Notes: generated from the sequence alone by a model not told the origin. Positions 27,874 through 35,460 are shown, numbered from the stretch's first letter. The stretch: DNA of 64,000 nt from Acidaminococcus fermentans DSM 20731 (GCF_000025305.1 NC_013740.1:744001-808000), one strand, 5' to 3'. Translations and numbers: made by a program.

Positions 27874-28472
27874 AACTCTTTGCCATGCTGGAAAAAAGTC
27901 CCATGACCCTGCTGGCCCTGGCCGGAGTGTTCCTGATCCTGGCTTTCCTGCTGCGGACCCGGAAAGTGAAGCTCACCACCCATCAGGCCACCTGCTGCGG
28001 ACTGCTCCTGGCCCTGACCCTGGTGCTGAGCCTTCTGCCCCTGTACCGGATGCCCTATGGAGGCACCATCACCCTGGGAGGTATGCTGCCCATCATGCTC
28101 ATTGCCTTCGCCTACGGGCCGGAAGTGGGGATCATGGCCGGGTTTGTGTACGGGCTCCTGAACCTGCTGCTGAATCCCTATATCCTCCAGCCGGTCCAGG
28201 TGCTGTTCGATTATCCGTTGCCCTTCATGGCCCTGGGGCTCTGCGGATTCTTTCCCCGTCATCCCTATCTGGGCATGGCGGTGGGCGTGGCCGTCCGGTA
28301 CCTGTTTCATTTCATTTCCGGGGTGGCATTTTTTGCCAGCTACGCACCGGCCGGCATGTCCCCGGCAGTGTATTCCCTGGTGGCCAACGGAACCTACCTG
28401 ATCCCGGATCTGGTGATCTGCCTGGTGCTGTACCGTCTGCTGCCCATGGAACGGTTCCGGCAGATGATGTAA
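27870..28472 (+). CDS. thiT: thiamine ECF transporter S component
   Basis: A 200-residue membrane protein with about six TM helices. It has the ThiT features YRMPYGGTITLGGMLPI, AYGPEVGIMAGFVYG and a late YSLVANGTYL segment. It binds thiamine and works with a shared energizing module (EcfA/A'/T) encoded elsewhere. The start overlaps the nfo stop (ATGA), so no room exists for a TPP riboswitch directly upstream; any thiamine control would have to act further up. Confidence 0.88.
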   Translation: MKLFAMLEKSPMTLLALAGVFLILAFLLRTRKVKLTTHQATCCGLLLALTLVLSLLPLYRMPYGGTITLGGMLPIMLIAFAYGPEVGIMAGFVYGLLNLLLNPYILQPVQVLFDYPLPFMALGLCGFFPRHPYLGMAVGVAVRYLFHFISGVAFFASYAPAGMSPAVYSLVANGTYLIPDLVICLVLYRLLPMERFRQMM

Positions 28473-28480
28473 AATAAGGC

Positions 28481-28508
28481 TTGCAAAAATATTTCTCTGT
28501 GGTATAAT
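28481..28508 (+). promoter_or_regulatory. infC operon promoter
   Basis: TTGCAA (28481-28486), a 16-bp spacer and TATAAT (28503-28508). It starts 9 bp after thiT and drives a leader of about 135 nt before infC. Confidence 0.82.
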
Positions 28509-28516
28509 ATTCGAGT

Positions 28517-28621
28517 AACCAAAGTAGAGGCCACCTGCTTCTCACCTTGCGGCAATGCTCGACAGGGTCAGTGATAGAGATTTGCGACGGGTGGACTTTG
28601 GTTCGCCCGTTTTATTTTTAT
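28517..28621 (+). promoter_or_regulatory. infC-rpmI-rplT leader with competing hairpins
   Basis: A terminator-like hairpin pairs CGGGTG (28588-28593) with CGCCCG (28604-28609) and is followed by a T-rich run (28610-28621). Its loop and 5' arm can instead pair far upstream: AACCAAAGT (28517-28525) with ACTTTGGTT (28595-28603), and CCACC (28531-28535) with GGTGG (28590-28594). The two folds exclude each other, the hallmark of an attenuator. Firmicutes carry L20- or IF3-linked leaders at this spot, but the regulator here is not shown. Confidence 0.72.
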
Positions 28622-28651
28622 CGTCTGTTTAACCTATTGGAGGTGAACGTC

Positions 28652-29170
28652 ATAGCAAAAGATGAACTGCGGATCAATGAAGCCATCCGCGCAAGAGAAG
28701 TTCGTGTCAACTCTGCGGACGGGGAACAGTTTGGTATCATGTCCCTGCACGATGCCCTGCACCTGGCCGAAGAAAAACACCTGGACCTGGTGGAAATCGC
28801 TCCCAAAGCCAAACCTCCGGTCTGCCGGATCATGGATTACGGCAAGTATCTCTATGAACAGCAGAAAAGAGAGAAAGAAGCGCGGAAGCGTCAGAGAACC
28901 ATCGATGTGAAGGAAGTCAAACTCCGGATCCGCATCGAAGACCACGATTTCGAAGTCAAGACCAAGAATGCCATCCGCTTCTTACAGGGCGGTGACAAGG
29001 TAAAAGTGACCATCATGTTCCGGGGACGGGAAATGACCCATCCGGAACTGGGCGAACAATTACTGAATAGAATGGCTGACCAACTGCAGGAGATTGCCAC
29101 TGTGGAAAGAAAGCCGAAACTGGAAGGACGCAACATGATCATGATCGTTGCTCCCAAAAGTTCCAAATAA
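28652..29170 (+). CDS. infC: translation initiation factor IF-3, AUA start
   Basis: 172 residues including the initiator, reading AKDELRINEAIRAREVRV after it, with the N domain, the lysine-rich linker (YLYEQQKREKEARKRQR) and the C domain. GGAGGTG at 28639-28645 points to ATA at 28652 six bases on; no ATG, GTG or TTG lies at a usable distance in frame. IF3 rejects such codons, which is the known basis of infC autoregulation in E. coli (AUU start). An in-frame ATG at 28547 lies inside the leader hairpins and is rejected. Confidence 0.92.
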   Translation: MAKDELRINEAIRAREVRVNSADGEQFGIMSLHDALHLAEEKHLDLVEIAPKAKPPVCRIMDYGKYLYEQQKREKEARKRQRTIDVKEVKLRIRIEDHDFEVKTKNAIRFLQGGDKVKVTIMFRGREMTHPELGEQLLNRMADQLQEIATVERKPKLEGRNMIMIVAPKSSK

Positions 29171-29188
29171 CAAGGAGGATGTCCAATC

Positions 29189-29386
29189 ATGCCGAAAATG
29201 AAAACCCGCAGATCCGCTGCTAAACGCTTCAAAGCCACCGCTTCCGGTGAATTCAAACGTGGCAAAGCTTTCCGGAGCCATATCCTGGAACACAAATCTC
29301 CTACCCGTAAGAGAAACCTGCGTAAAGCTGCTCTGGTCCACAAGACTGATCACGAACGCGTGGCCAAGATGCTGCCCTACGCATAA
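29189..29386 (+). CDS. rpmI: 50S ribosomal protein L35
   Basis: A 65-residue basic protein, [20 protein letters not shown] onward, matching bL35 in length and sequence. AAGGAGG lies 11 bp upstream. It is the middle gene of infC-rpmI-rplT. Confidence 0.97.
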   Translation: MPKMKTRRSAAKRFKATASGEFKRGKAFRSHILEHKSPTRKRNLRKAALVHKTDHERVAKMLPYA

Positions 29387-29431
29387 TTCCACTGCAAGCG
29401 AGATTTTTGAGATTCCAAGGAGGAAACAACA

Positions 29432-29785
29432 ATGGCAAGAATTAAAGTCGGCGTAACTGCCCATAGACGTCATAAACACATTCTGAAGCTGGCCAAAGGC
29501 TACAGAGGTTCCAAGAGCAAGCTGTTCAAAAAAGCCAATGAAACCGTCATGAAGGCTCTGATGTATGCCCGTCGTGACAGAAGAGCCAAGAAACGTGAAT
29601 TCCGTCAGCTGTGGATCGCCCGGATCAACGCTGCTACCCGGGCCAACGGCCTGAGCTACAGCCGTTTCATCTGCGGCCTGACCAAAGCCGGCGTTGTGCT
29701 GGACCGGAAAGTCCTGGCCGACATGGCTGTGAACGATGCCGCTGCTTTCGCCAAACTGGTGGAAACTGCCAAGGCTGCTCTGTAA
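29432..29785 (+). CDS. rplT: 50S ribosomal protein L20
   Basis: A 117-residue bL20 ([20 protein letters not shown] onward), an early-assembly 23S rRNA binder and, in several bacteria, the repressor of this operon through an mRNA mimic of its rRNA site. CAAGGAGG is upstream. The operon ends with a terminator at 29793-29828. Confidence 0.97.
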   Translation: MARIKVGVTAHRRHKHILKLAKGYRGSKSKLFKKANETVMKALMYARRDRRAKKREFRQLWIARINAATRANGLSYSRFICGLTKAGVVLDRKVLADMAVNDAAAFAKLVETAKAAL

Positions 29786-29792
29786 GAGAGAC

Positions 29793-29828
29793 AAAAGCTG
29801 TCTGCGTATCTGCGCAGGCAGCTTTTTT
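29793..29828 (+). terminator. terminator of the infC-rpmI-rplT operon
   Basis: AAAGCTGTCTGCG pairs with CGCAGGCAGCTTT with one mismatch around a TATCTG loop, followed by a T-run. Confidence 0.88.
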
Positions 29829-29873
29829 TGTACGGAAGCAGGGAACCACTGGTGGTGGTGGAGGAATCTGGAA

Positions 29874-30249
29874 ATAAAAACGATTGAATACTATATGGCT
29901 CTTTCCCTATCGGCTGGAAATTCTCCCGGATCCGGATGAGGGAGGATACGTGGCCCGTTATCCGGATCTGCCCGGATGTATTACCGTTGGGTGTTCCATG
30001 GAAGAGGCTGCAAAAAATGCAGAAGATGCAGAAGATGCGAAAAAGGAATGGCTGACAGCTGCACTGGAAAGCGGAGTGGAGATTGCAGAACCAGCATCCC
30101 CAAACGGATATTCCGGGCAGTTCAAGCTGCGGATTCCCAAAAGTCTGCACCGCCGGCTGGCTGAACACTCCAAAGAAGAAGGGGGCAGCATGAATCAGTA
30201 TTGTGTATACCTGTTATCTAGAAATGATGCACTGGAGAGTGCAGAGTGA
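29874..30249 (+). pseudogene. hicB-type antitoxin, frameshifted
   Basis: Two frames together encode a HicB-like antitoxin. KTIEYYMAL is in one frame (29877-29903) and PYRLEILPDPDEGGYVARYP onward in the next (from 29905). Removing one T at 29904 joins them into the classic HicB opening. The expected start codon is ATA at 29874 (one change from ATG), behind GGAGG. The rest holds the DLPGCIT core and a C-terminal ribbon-helix-helix-like GQFKLRIPKSLHRRLAEHS. A shorter product could start at TTG 29884. No hicA toxin gene is adjacent. Sequencing error is the main alternative. Confidence 0.75.
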
Positions 30250-30262
30250 AGGGTACCCGCTC

Positions 30263-30291
30263 TTGCACCAAACTGTAAAGTATGTTATAAT
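30263..30291 (+). promoter_or_regulatory. rpsO promoter
   Basis: TTGCAC (30263-30268), a 17-bp spacer and TATAAT (30286-30291), 108 bp before the rpsO start. Confidence 0.75.
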
Positions 30292-30323
30292 GCCAACGTG
30301 CCAAAAGGGCATGATAATTTCAA

Positions 30324-30389
30324 CCTTGGCGCTGCTGCGCGACACTCCGACGCCAGCTGCAGCCACGGGCTTTTCTATGACCAAGGAGG
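30324..30389 (+). promoter_or_regulatory. rpsO leader structure masking the ribosome site
   Basis: CCTTGG (30324-30329) can pair with CCAAGG (30381-30386), which overlaps the ribosome site AAGGAGG (30383-30389). The enclosed GC-rich stretch has further complementary words (GGCG/CGCC, GCTGC/GCAGC). This is what an autoregulated S15 leader would look like; many bacteria have unrelated S15-binding leaders. Function is inferred. Confidence 0.5.
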
Positions 30390-30398
30390 AAAAGAACA

Positions 30399-30665
30399 AT
30401 GTTAACGCCTGCAAGAAAGAAAGAACTCATCGAAACCTACCGCATCAACGAACAGGACACCGGGTCCCCTGAAGTACAGATTGCCATCCTGACCGAACGG
30501 ATCAGCTATCTGACCGAACACCTGAAAGCCAACAAAAAGGACCATCATTCCCGTCGCGGCCTGCTGAAAATGGTTGGTCAGCGCCGTGGCCTGCTGAACT
30601 ACCTGATGAAGAAAAACATCGAACGGTACAGAAGCATCGTGGAAAGACTGGGCCTGCGGAAATAA
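30399..30665 (+). CDS. rpsO: 30S ribosomal protein S15
   Basis: An 88-residue uS15 with the family motifs [37 protein letters not shown] and the terminal [14 protein letters not shown]. It binds 16S rRNA early in 30S assembly. A single-gene unit with its own promoter and terminator. Confidence 0.98.
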   Translation: MLTPARKKELIETYRINEQDTGSPEVQIAILTERISYLTEHLKANKKDHHSRRGLLKMVGQRRGLLNYLMKKNIERYRSIVERLGLRK

Positions 30666-30679
30666 TTCCCAAAGCCAGG

Positions 30680-30713
30680 AAGACTGTTCTCGCAAAGAGG
30701 GCAGTCTTTTTTT
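30680..30713 (+). terminator. rpsO terminator
   Basis: AAGACTGTTCTC pairs with GAGGGCAGTCTT (two G-U pairs) around GCAAA, followed by TTTTT. Confidence 0.85.
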
Positions 30714-30773
30714 GCAAAAAGGAACCCGCCGCCCAGGTTCCTTCCTGTGGCCATCTGACCATTGACCATTGAC

Positions 30774-30801
30774 GGGGATGGGAAAATCATTTCCCATCCC
30801 C
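30774..30801. repeat. perfect hairpin preceding the tRNA promoter
   Basis: GGGGATGGGAAA (30774-30785) pairs perfectly with TTTCCCATCCCC (30790-30801). It is preceded by CTGACCATTGACCATTGAC, one of the TGAC-rich word runs seen before hairpins elsewhere in the window. Confidence 0.65.
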
Positions 30802-30812
30802 AAATTTTCTCC

Positions 30813-30841
30813 TTGACATTTTCTTCACTATACAGTATACT
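30813..30841 (+). promoter_or_regulatory. tRNA cluster promoter
   Basis: Consensus TTGACA (30813-30818), a 17-bp spacer and TATACT (30836-30841), 38 bp before tRNA-Asp. It is the strongest-looking promoter in the window. Confidence 0.88.
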
Positions 30842-30879
30842 AATCAAGTCGGCAGCGCCTGAGGGTGCTGAAAGACAAC

Positions 30880-30956
30880 GGCCCAGTAGTTCAGTTGGTT
30901 AGAATGCCGCCCTGTCACGGCGGAGATCGTCGGTTCGAGTCCGTCCTGGGTCGCCA
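30880..30956 (+). tRNA. tRNA-Asp (GTC)
   Basis: A 77-nt cloverleaf with acceptor GGCCCAG/CTGGGTC, anticodon GTC in CCTGTCACGG, T-loop TTCGAGT and encoded CCA. First of five tRNAs in tandem. Confidence 0.97.
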
Positions 30957-30960
30957 ATTT

Positions 30961-31036
30961 GCCTCGGTAGCTCAGTTGGTAGAGCAAAGGACTGAAAATC
31001 CTTGTGTCCGCAGTTCGATTCTGCGCTGAGGCACCA
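30961..31036 (+). tRNA. tRNA-Phe (GAA)
   Basis: Acceptor GCCTCGG/CTGAGGC, anticodon GAA in ACTGAAAAT, T-loop TTCGATT and encoded CCA. Confidence 0.97.
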
Positions 31037-31044
31037 TTCTTTAT

Positions 31045-31119
31045 GCGGAAGTAGCTCAGTGGTAGAGCATCACCTTGCCAAGGTGGGGGTCGCGAGTTCG
31101 AATCTCGTTTTCCGCTCCA
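31045..31119 (+). tRNA. tRNA-Gly (GCC)
   Basis: Acceptor GCGGAAG/TTTCCGC with a terminal G-U, anticodon GCC in CTTGCCAAG, discriminator T and encoded CCA. Confidence 0.97.
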
Positions 31120-31128
31120 TTTTCATAT

Positions 31129-31202
31129 GGCGACGTAGCCAAGCGGTAAGGCAGAGGTCTGCAAAACCTTTATCCCCAGTTCGATTCTGGGCGTCGCCTC
31201 CA
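31129..31202 (+). tRNA. tRNA-Cys (GCA)
   Basis: Acceptor GGCGACG/CGTCGCC, anticodon GCA in TCTGCAAAA, discriminator T as expected for Cys, and encoded CCA. Confidence 0.97.
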
Positions 31203-31215
31203 ATTCAACTATTTC

Positions 31216-31304
31216 GCCGAGGTGGCGGAACTGGCAGACGCAAGGGACTTAAAATCCCTCGGAGAGTGATCTCCGTACCGGTTCGATTCCGGTCCCCGGC
31301 ACCA
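31216..31304 (+). tRNA. tRNA-Leu (TAA)
   Basis: An 89-nt class II tRNA with a long variable arm (CGGAGAGTGATCTCCG), anticodon TAA in ACTTAAAAT and encoded CCA. The acceptor GCCGAGG/CCCCGGC has an A-C mismatch at pair 5-68. Confidence 0.96.
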
Positions 31305-31313
31305 TTGAAATTC

Positions 31314-31348
31314 AAAGAGACTGCTGCGCAGGCAACAGTCTCTTTTTT
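31314..31348 (+). terminator. terminator of the tRNA cluster
   Basis: AAAGAGACTG (31314-31323) pairs perfectly with CAGTCTCTTT (31335-31344), followed by T residues to 31348. Confidence 0.9.
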
Positions 31349-31415
31349 TGTGCCGAATCCAAAGAAAGATATGGTACAATAAAAGATAACAAAAAAGAAA
31401 AAGGAGATCTGTCCC

Positions 31416-32684
31416 ATGGAAGAACGACGAATCATCCACGTGGAGGAAAAACTTCCCGTCCTGGAAACCATTCCTCTCAGCCTCCAGCACCTGTTTGCCA
31501 TGTTCGGCTCCACCGTGCTGGTGCCTTTTCTGCTGTATGTGGATCCGGCCACGGCCCTGTTCATGAACGGCATTGGCACCCTGCTGTACCTGACCATCTG
31601 CAAATGGAAGCTGCCTGCCTATCTGGGGTCCAGTTTCGCTTTCATTTCCCCTGTGCTGGCCGTATGCGCCACCCCGGGGATGACCTACGGAGACGCCCAG
31701 GGAGGCTTCATTGCTTTCGGGCTCTGTTTCATCCTGATCGGGCTCATGGTGAAGAAAATCGGCACCAACTGGATCGACGTGCTGTTTCCGCCGGCGGCCA
31801 TGGGGTCCATTGTGGCCATCATCGGCCTGGAACTGGCGCCGCTGGCCCTGAACATGAGCGGTTTCATGGATCCGGTCCAGGGCATGACCAACGGACAGGC
31901 CATGACCATTTCCATGTTCACCCTGATTGTTACCATCCTGGCCACGGTCCTGGGCCGGGGCTTCATCGCCATCATCCCCATCCTGATCGGGGTGGTGTCC
32001 GGGTACGTGCTCAGCTGGTTCATGGGGGTAGTGGACTTTTCCGCCGTGGAAACGGCTGCCTGGTTCTCCTTTCCCACCTTCTATCAGCCCCGGTTCAACC
32101 TGTCCGCCATCATGATGATCCTTCCGGCGCTCTTTGTGGTGCTGGCGGAACACCTGGGCCATCTGTTCGTCACCAGCGACATTGTGGGCCGTGACCTCAT
32201 CAAGGATCCCGGGCTCCACCGTTCCCTGATGGCTGACGGGCTGTCCAACGTGCTGTCCGGGCTCCTGGGATCCACGCCCAATACCACCTACGGGGAAAAC
32301 ATGGGGGTCATGGCCATTACCGGTGTCTACAGCACCTGGGTCATCGGCGGGGCGGCCATTTTCGCCATCCTGTTTTCCTTCATCGGGAAAATCGCTGCGG
32401 TGATCCATGGGATCCCTACTCCGGTAATGGGCGGCGTCTGCATCTTATTGTTCGGTTTTATTGCCGCTTCCGGTCTCCGGATGATGGTGGAACGGAAGGT
32501 GGACTTTACCCAGCCCAAAAACCTGATTCTCACGGCTGTGACCATGATCAGCGGTCTTTCCGGGGCAGCGGTCCACATCGGGCCCGTCCAGCTCAAAGGT
32601 ATGGGGCTGGCGACGGTAGTGGCCATCCTGGCCAGCCTGGCTTTCCTGATTTTCGAAAAATTGGGGCTGTCCAACGAAAAATAA
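31416..32684 (+). CDS. uraA: uracil/xanthine permease, NCS2 (UraA-like)
   Basis: A 422-residue NCS2 nucleobase transporter with about 14 hydrophobic segments. The family opening SLQHLFAMFGSTVLVPFL and the LPAYLGSSFAFISP region are followed by AEHLGHLFVTSDIVGRDL, whose Glu binds the nucleobase in UraA. Similarity favours uracil over xanthine. AAAGGAG lies upstream, with a weak TACAAT box at 31374-31379. It precedes guaA, but guaA has its own promoter. Confidence 0.87.
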   Translation: MEERRIIHVEEKLPVLETIPLSLQHLFAMFGSTVLVPFLLYVDPATALFMNGIGTLLYLTICKWKLPAYLGSSFAFISPVLAVCATPGMTYGDAQGGFIAFGLCFILIGLMVKKIGTNWIDVLFPPAAMGSIVAIIGLELAPLALNMSGFMDPVQGMTNGQAMTISMFTLIVTILATVLGRGFIAIIPILIGVVSGYVLSWFMGVVDFSAVETAAWFSFPTFYQPRFNLSAIMMILPALFVVLAEHLGHLFVTSDIVGRDLIKDPGLHRSLMADGLSNVLSGLLGSTPNTTYGENMGVMAITGVYSTWVIGGAAIFAILFSFIGKIAAVIHGIPTPVMGGVCILLFGFIAASGLRMMVERKVDFTQPKNLILTAVTMISGLSGAAVHIGPVQLKGMGLATVVAILASLAFLIFEKLGLSNEK

Positions 32685-32696
32685 TCGGAATTGGAA

Positions 32697-32726
32697 TTGA
32701 AAGAAACGGCAAATTATAGTATACTG
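32697..32726 (+). promoter_or_regulatory. guaA promoter
   Basis: TTGAAA (32697-32702), an 18-bp spacer and TATACT (32721-32726), 37 bp before the start. The short leader leaves no room for a purine riboswitch. Confidence 0.75.
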
Positions 32727-32762
32727 TTTTAAATATTACAAAGTACCAAAGGGAGGCAGAGT

Positions 32763-34307
32763 ATGGATAATTTACAGCATGAGGTTGTCCTGGTAGTTGA
32801 CTTCGGCGCACAGTACAGCCAGCTGATTGCCAGACGAGTTCGTGAATGCGGTGTGTACTGCGAAATCATTCCTTACAATTACACCCTGGACAAGATCAAA
32901 GCCAAGAATCCCAAGGCCATCATCCTGTCCGGCGGTCCCAACAGTGTTTATGCGGAAAATACCCCCAGCGTGGATGAAGGGATTTTCGAAATGGGCATCC
33001 CTGTCCTGGGCATCTGCTACGGCGACCAGTTCATGACCAAGGCTCTGGGCGGTGTGGTGGCCCATGCCGGCAGCGGGGAATACGGCAAGACCGCTGTAGT
33101 GCTGGACAATGAAACCCGTCTCTTCTCCGGTCTGGAAAAGAACAATGTGTGCTGGATGAGCCATCAGGACTATGCGGAAAAGGCCCCGGAAGGCTTTTCC
33201 GTCATTGCCACCACGGAAGAATGCCCCATTGCTGCCATGCAGAATGAGGAAAAGAAACTCTACGGCGTCCAGTTCCATCCGGAAGTGATGCACACTCCCT
33301 TTGGGAAGCAGATGTTCAGCAATTTCCTGTTCAATATCTGCAACCTGTCCGGGGATTGGACCATGTCCTCCTTTGCCCAGAACAAGATCCGGGAAATCCG
33401 GGAAAAAGTGGGGGACAAGAACGTGCTCTGCGCCATGAGCGGCGGGGTGGATTCCTCCGTGGCCGCCGTCCTGGTCCACAAGGCAGTGGGCAAGCAGCTC
33501 ACCTGTGTGTTCGTGGATCACGGTCTCCTGCGGAAAGATGAGGGGGACCAGGTGGAACAGGTCTTCAAACGGGATTTCGACATGAACCTGATCCGGGTCA
33601 ATGCCCAGGACCGTTTCCTCAGCAAACTGAAAGGGGTCAGCGACCCTGAAAAGAAACGGAAGATCATCGGGGAAGAATTCATCCGGGTCTTCGAAGAAGA
33701 ATCCAAAAAGATCGGTCACGTGGACTTCCTGGTCCAGGGGACCATTTATCCTGACGTGGTGGAATCCGGCGGTACCGGCACTTCTGCCACCATCAAAAGC
33801 CACCACAATGTGGGCGGCCTGCCCAAAGACATGAAACTGGGCCTCATCGAACCCCTGCGGGAACTGTTCAAGGATGAAGTCCGTGCCGTAGGCGAAGAAC
33901 TGGGCATCCCCTCCGAACTGGTATGGCGCCAGCCCTTCCCGGGCCCCGGTCTGGCCATCCGTGTCCTGGGTGAAGTGACCGAAGAAAAGCTCCACATCGT
34001 CCGGGAAGCCGATGCCATTTTCCGGGAAGAAATCGCCAAAGCCGGTCTGGACCGGTCCATCTGGCAGTATTTCGCCTGCCTCCCCAACATCCGCAGCGTC
34101 GGTGTCATGGGTGACTTCCGGACCTACAGCAACACCATCGCCCTCCGTGCCGTCAACAGCACCGATGGCATGACCTCCGACTGGTCCCACATTCCCTACC
34201 ACGTGCTGGACATCGTGTCCCGCCGGATCGTCAACGAAGTTCCCGGGGTGAACCGTGTAGTCTACGATATCACCAGCAAGCCGCCGGCGACAATTGAATG
34301 GGAGTAA
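32763..34307 (+). CDS. guaA: GMP synthase (glutamine-hydrolyzing)
   Basis: 514 residues with a glutamine amidotransferase half (nucleophile Cys in LGICYGDQ, His in QFHPEV) and an ATP-pyrophosphatase half (P-loop [12 protein letters not shown], then the C-terminal dimerization part ending [11 protein letters not shown]). It converts XMP to GMP. The amidotransferase loop reads GICYGDQ where most family members have GICYGMQ. A family B hairpin lies just after its stop. Confidence 0.97.
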   Translation: MDNLQHEVVLVVDFGAQYSQLIARRVRECGVYCEIIPYNYTLDKIKAKNPKAIILSGGPNSVYAENTPSVDEGIFEMGIPVLGICYGDQFMTKALGGVVAHAGSGEYGKTAVVLDNETRLFSGLEKNNVCWMSHQDYAEKAPEGFSVIATTEECPIAAMQNEEKKLYGVQFHPEVMHTPFGKQMFSNFLFNICNLSGDWTMSSFAQNKIREIREKVGDKNVLCAMSGGVDSSVAAVLVHKAVGKQLTCVFVDHGLLRKDEGDQVEQVFKRDFDMNLIRVNAQDRFLSKLKGVSDPEKKRKIIGEEFIRVFEEESKKIGHVDFLVQGTIYPDVVESGGTGTSATIKSHHNVGGLPKDMKLGLIEPLRELFKDEVRAVGEELGIPSELVWRQPFPGPGLAIRVLGEVTEEKLHIVREADAIFREEIAKAGLDRSIWQYFACLPNIRSVGVMGDFRTYSNTIALRAVNSTDGMTSDWSHIPYHVLDIVSRRIVNEVPGVNRVVYDITSKPPATIEWE

Positions 34308-34318
34308 TACCCATCGGA

Positions 34319-34458
34319 TAACCCAGGCGCACGATATACGCCCATCTGCTTTGTCAGCGGGAATTTTGGCTCGCGGCATGTACGCTTTAGTACTATGCCA
34401 CGACCCAAAATTCCCGCTTTCGCGCATCTGGCGGGGCGCCGGGCCTGCGCCCCCTGCG
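34319..34458 (+). repeat. repeat family B copy B1 fused to half of family A
   Basis: It starts TAACCCAGGCGCACGATA 12 bp after the guaA stop. The inner arms GCGGGAATTTTGG (34357-34369) and CCAAAATTCCCGC (34405-34417) pair perfectly. The expected outer right arm is missing: after CGCGCATCTGG (to 34431) the sequence becomes the right half of repeat A (GCGGGGCGCCGGGCCTGCGC). It is a junction of the two families. Confidence 0.82.
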
Positions 34459-34462
34459 GTAT

Positions 34463-34572
34463 TGCAATGGGTCATTGGGTTTTCATCGTCCGTGCTCTGC
34501 ACTCTTCACTCTGCACTTTGCTGCATAACCACACTGTGATGCAGGTATTCCCGGGAATTTGTTGACACATAC
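34463..34572 (+). repeat. direct repeat D, copy 1
   Basis: GCAATGGGTCATTGG, then GCACTTTGCTGCATAAC, ACTGTGATG and TTCCCGGGAATTTGTTGACA. The second copy is at 35486-35570. Both follow repeat A sequence. No ORF; the TTGACA has no matching -10. Confidence 0.75.
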
Positions 34573-34651
34573 CATCTTCTAAGGCTCAGGGACAACTGTC
34601 TGAAAATATGGTAAAATGAATAGCAAACGATCAAGAAAGGCGGTGGAGGAG

Positions 34652-34921
34652 ATGCGGTATCCTTATATGACTTTGGCCGATGAAACGGAAATCAGCCATT
34701 CCAGCATGGGAGATGATGGGACTGTCCGGGTATATATCGAAACACCTTGTGAAGGCGGGTTCCATCATGCAGAATGTATCCTGCCTGGATATCAATGGAA
34801 AGATATACAGGGCTATTCGGCGGAGAAAATACAGGAATTCGATGTTTTCCTGCATCATAATGCTCATATGATCCTGGAACTGGCGCAGACCGGAGGTTTC
34901 ACCCATGCCACAGCTGTTTAG
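34652..34921 (+). CDS. small protein paired with DUF4160 gene
   Basis: 89 residues from ATG 34652 (RYPYMTLADETEISHS onward), or 101 from ATG 34616. The later start is preferred because a likely promoter (GGGACA at 34589, TAAAAT at 34612-34617) would place the transcript start after 34616. I recognise the type only as the usual small partner gene upstream of DUF4160 proteins; a toxin-antitoxin-like role is a guess. It overlaps the next gene by 17 bp. Since that partner is broken, this gene may itself be on the way out. Confidence 0.6.
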   Translation: MRYPYMTLADETEISHSSMGDDGTVRVYIETPCEGGFHHAECILPGYQWKDIQGYSAEKIQEFDVFLHHNAHMILELAQTGGFTHATAV

Positions 34922-35182
34922 AATCGGACCCTACCTGATTTATTTCTGGTCCAATGAAAACAATCCGGTAGAACCGGTGCATGTCCATATCGCAGAAGGA
35001 AAGCCTTCCCCAAATGCCACGAAAGTGTGGATTACAGAAAGCGGGGGCTCTTCTCAGCAACAACCCATTCCAAGATTCCACAACGGACGCTGGTCATGCT
35101 TTTAAGGATTATCGAGGCCAACAGTGACTATATTTTGCAAGCTTGGAAAAAGCATTTTGAGGAACTGCATTTTTATTGCTGA
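34905..35182 (+). pseudogene. DUF4160-family gene, doubly frameshifted
   Basis: The first frame gives MPQLFRIGPYLIYFWSNENN ... KVWITESG, typical of DUF4160, then hits a false stop at 35105. The remaining family segments continue in two other frames: ALLSNN (35048-35063) and SKIPQRTLVMLLRIIEANSD ... HFEELHFYC to TGA at 35180-35182. Removing one G from the run at 35043-35047 and one C at 35064-35066 restores the whole protein. A second, shorter fragment of the same gene is at 41570-41655. Confidence 0.8.
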
Positions 35183-35221
35183 TGGCAAACAATATGATAA
35201 AATAACCATTTATCAAACACA

Positions 35222-35460
35222 GCAAAGGAGAGTGTTCTCATGATCTGGGGTATTCGATTTTTGCAAATTGATTTTGAATCAGCATAAACTGTAGGGGGCG
35301 CAGGCCCGGCGCCCCGCAAAACACATGGTCAACTGCTGATTTGGCGGGCGGCCGGGCCTGCCGCCCCTACAGGAACGATTTATATAACGGTTGCCGTTGC
35401 TCAAAGCCCGCTTTCCTGGCTTCCTTTGGCCGTTGACAGCTGACCGTTGACCAGGGGGTG
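35222..35460 (-). repeat. repeat family A copy A3 with left flank
   Basis: The core at 35291-35370 (80 bp) is reversed relative to A1. Flanks CAAATTGATTTTGAATCAG on the left and AACGATTTATATAACGGTTG on the right match A1, A2 and A4. The word AAAGGAGAGTGTTCTCATGAT at 35225 onward recurs at 41660. The gap 35183-35650 is filled by this element, a TTCACACCCCC hairpin (35454-35480) and direct repeat D. Confidence 0.82.

Noticed and set aside
28547-28651. N-terminal extension of infC from ATG 28547
   Set aside because: It would translate the leader hairpins and is not IF3-like; the ribosome site points to ATA 28652.
30880-31304. CRISPR-like spacing in the tRNA region and elsewhere
   Set aside because: Repeated words there are the D- and T-arm sequences of tRNAs; no array of identical repeats with unique spacers exists in the window.
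32700-32762. Purine riboswitch before guaA
   Set aside because: The leader from the TATACT box to the start is about 30 nt, too short, and lacks the conserved core.
34294-34539. 81-codon frame after guaA
   Set aside because: It runs through repeat B, repeat A and repeat D sequence and has no coding support.
35240-35287. Short peptide frame MIWGIRFLQIDFESA behind AAAGGAGAG
   Set aside because: The second copy of this segment (41678) does not keep the peptide's end, and the frame runs into repeat A flank; no evidence of selection.
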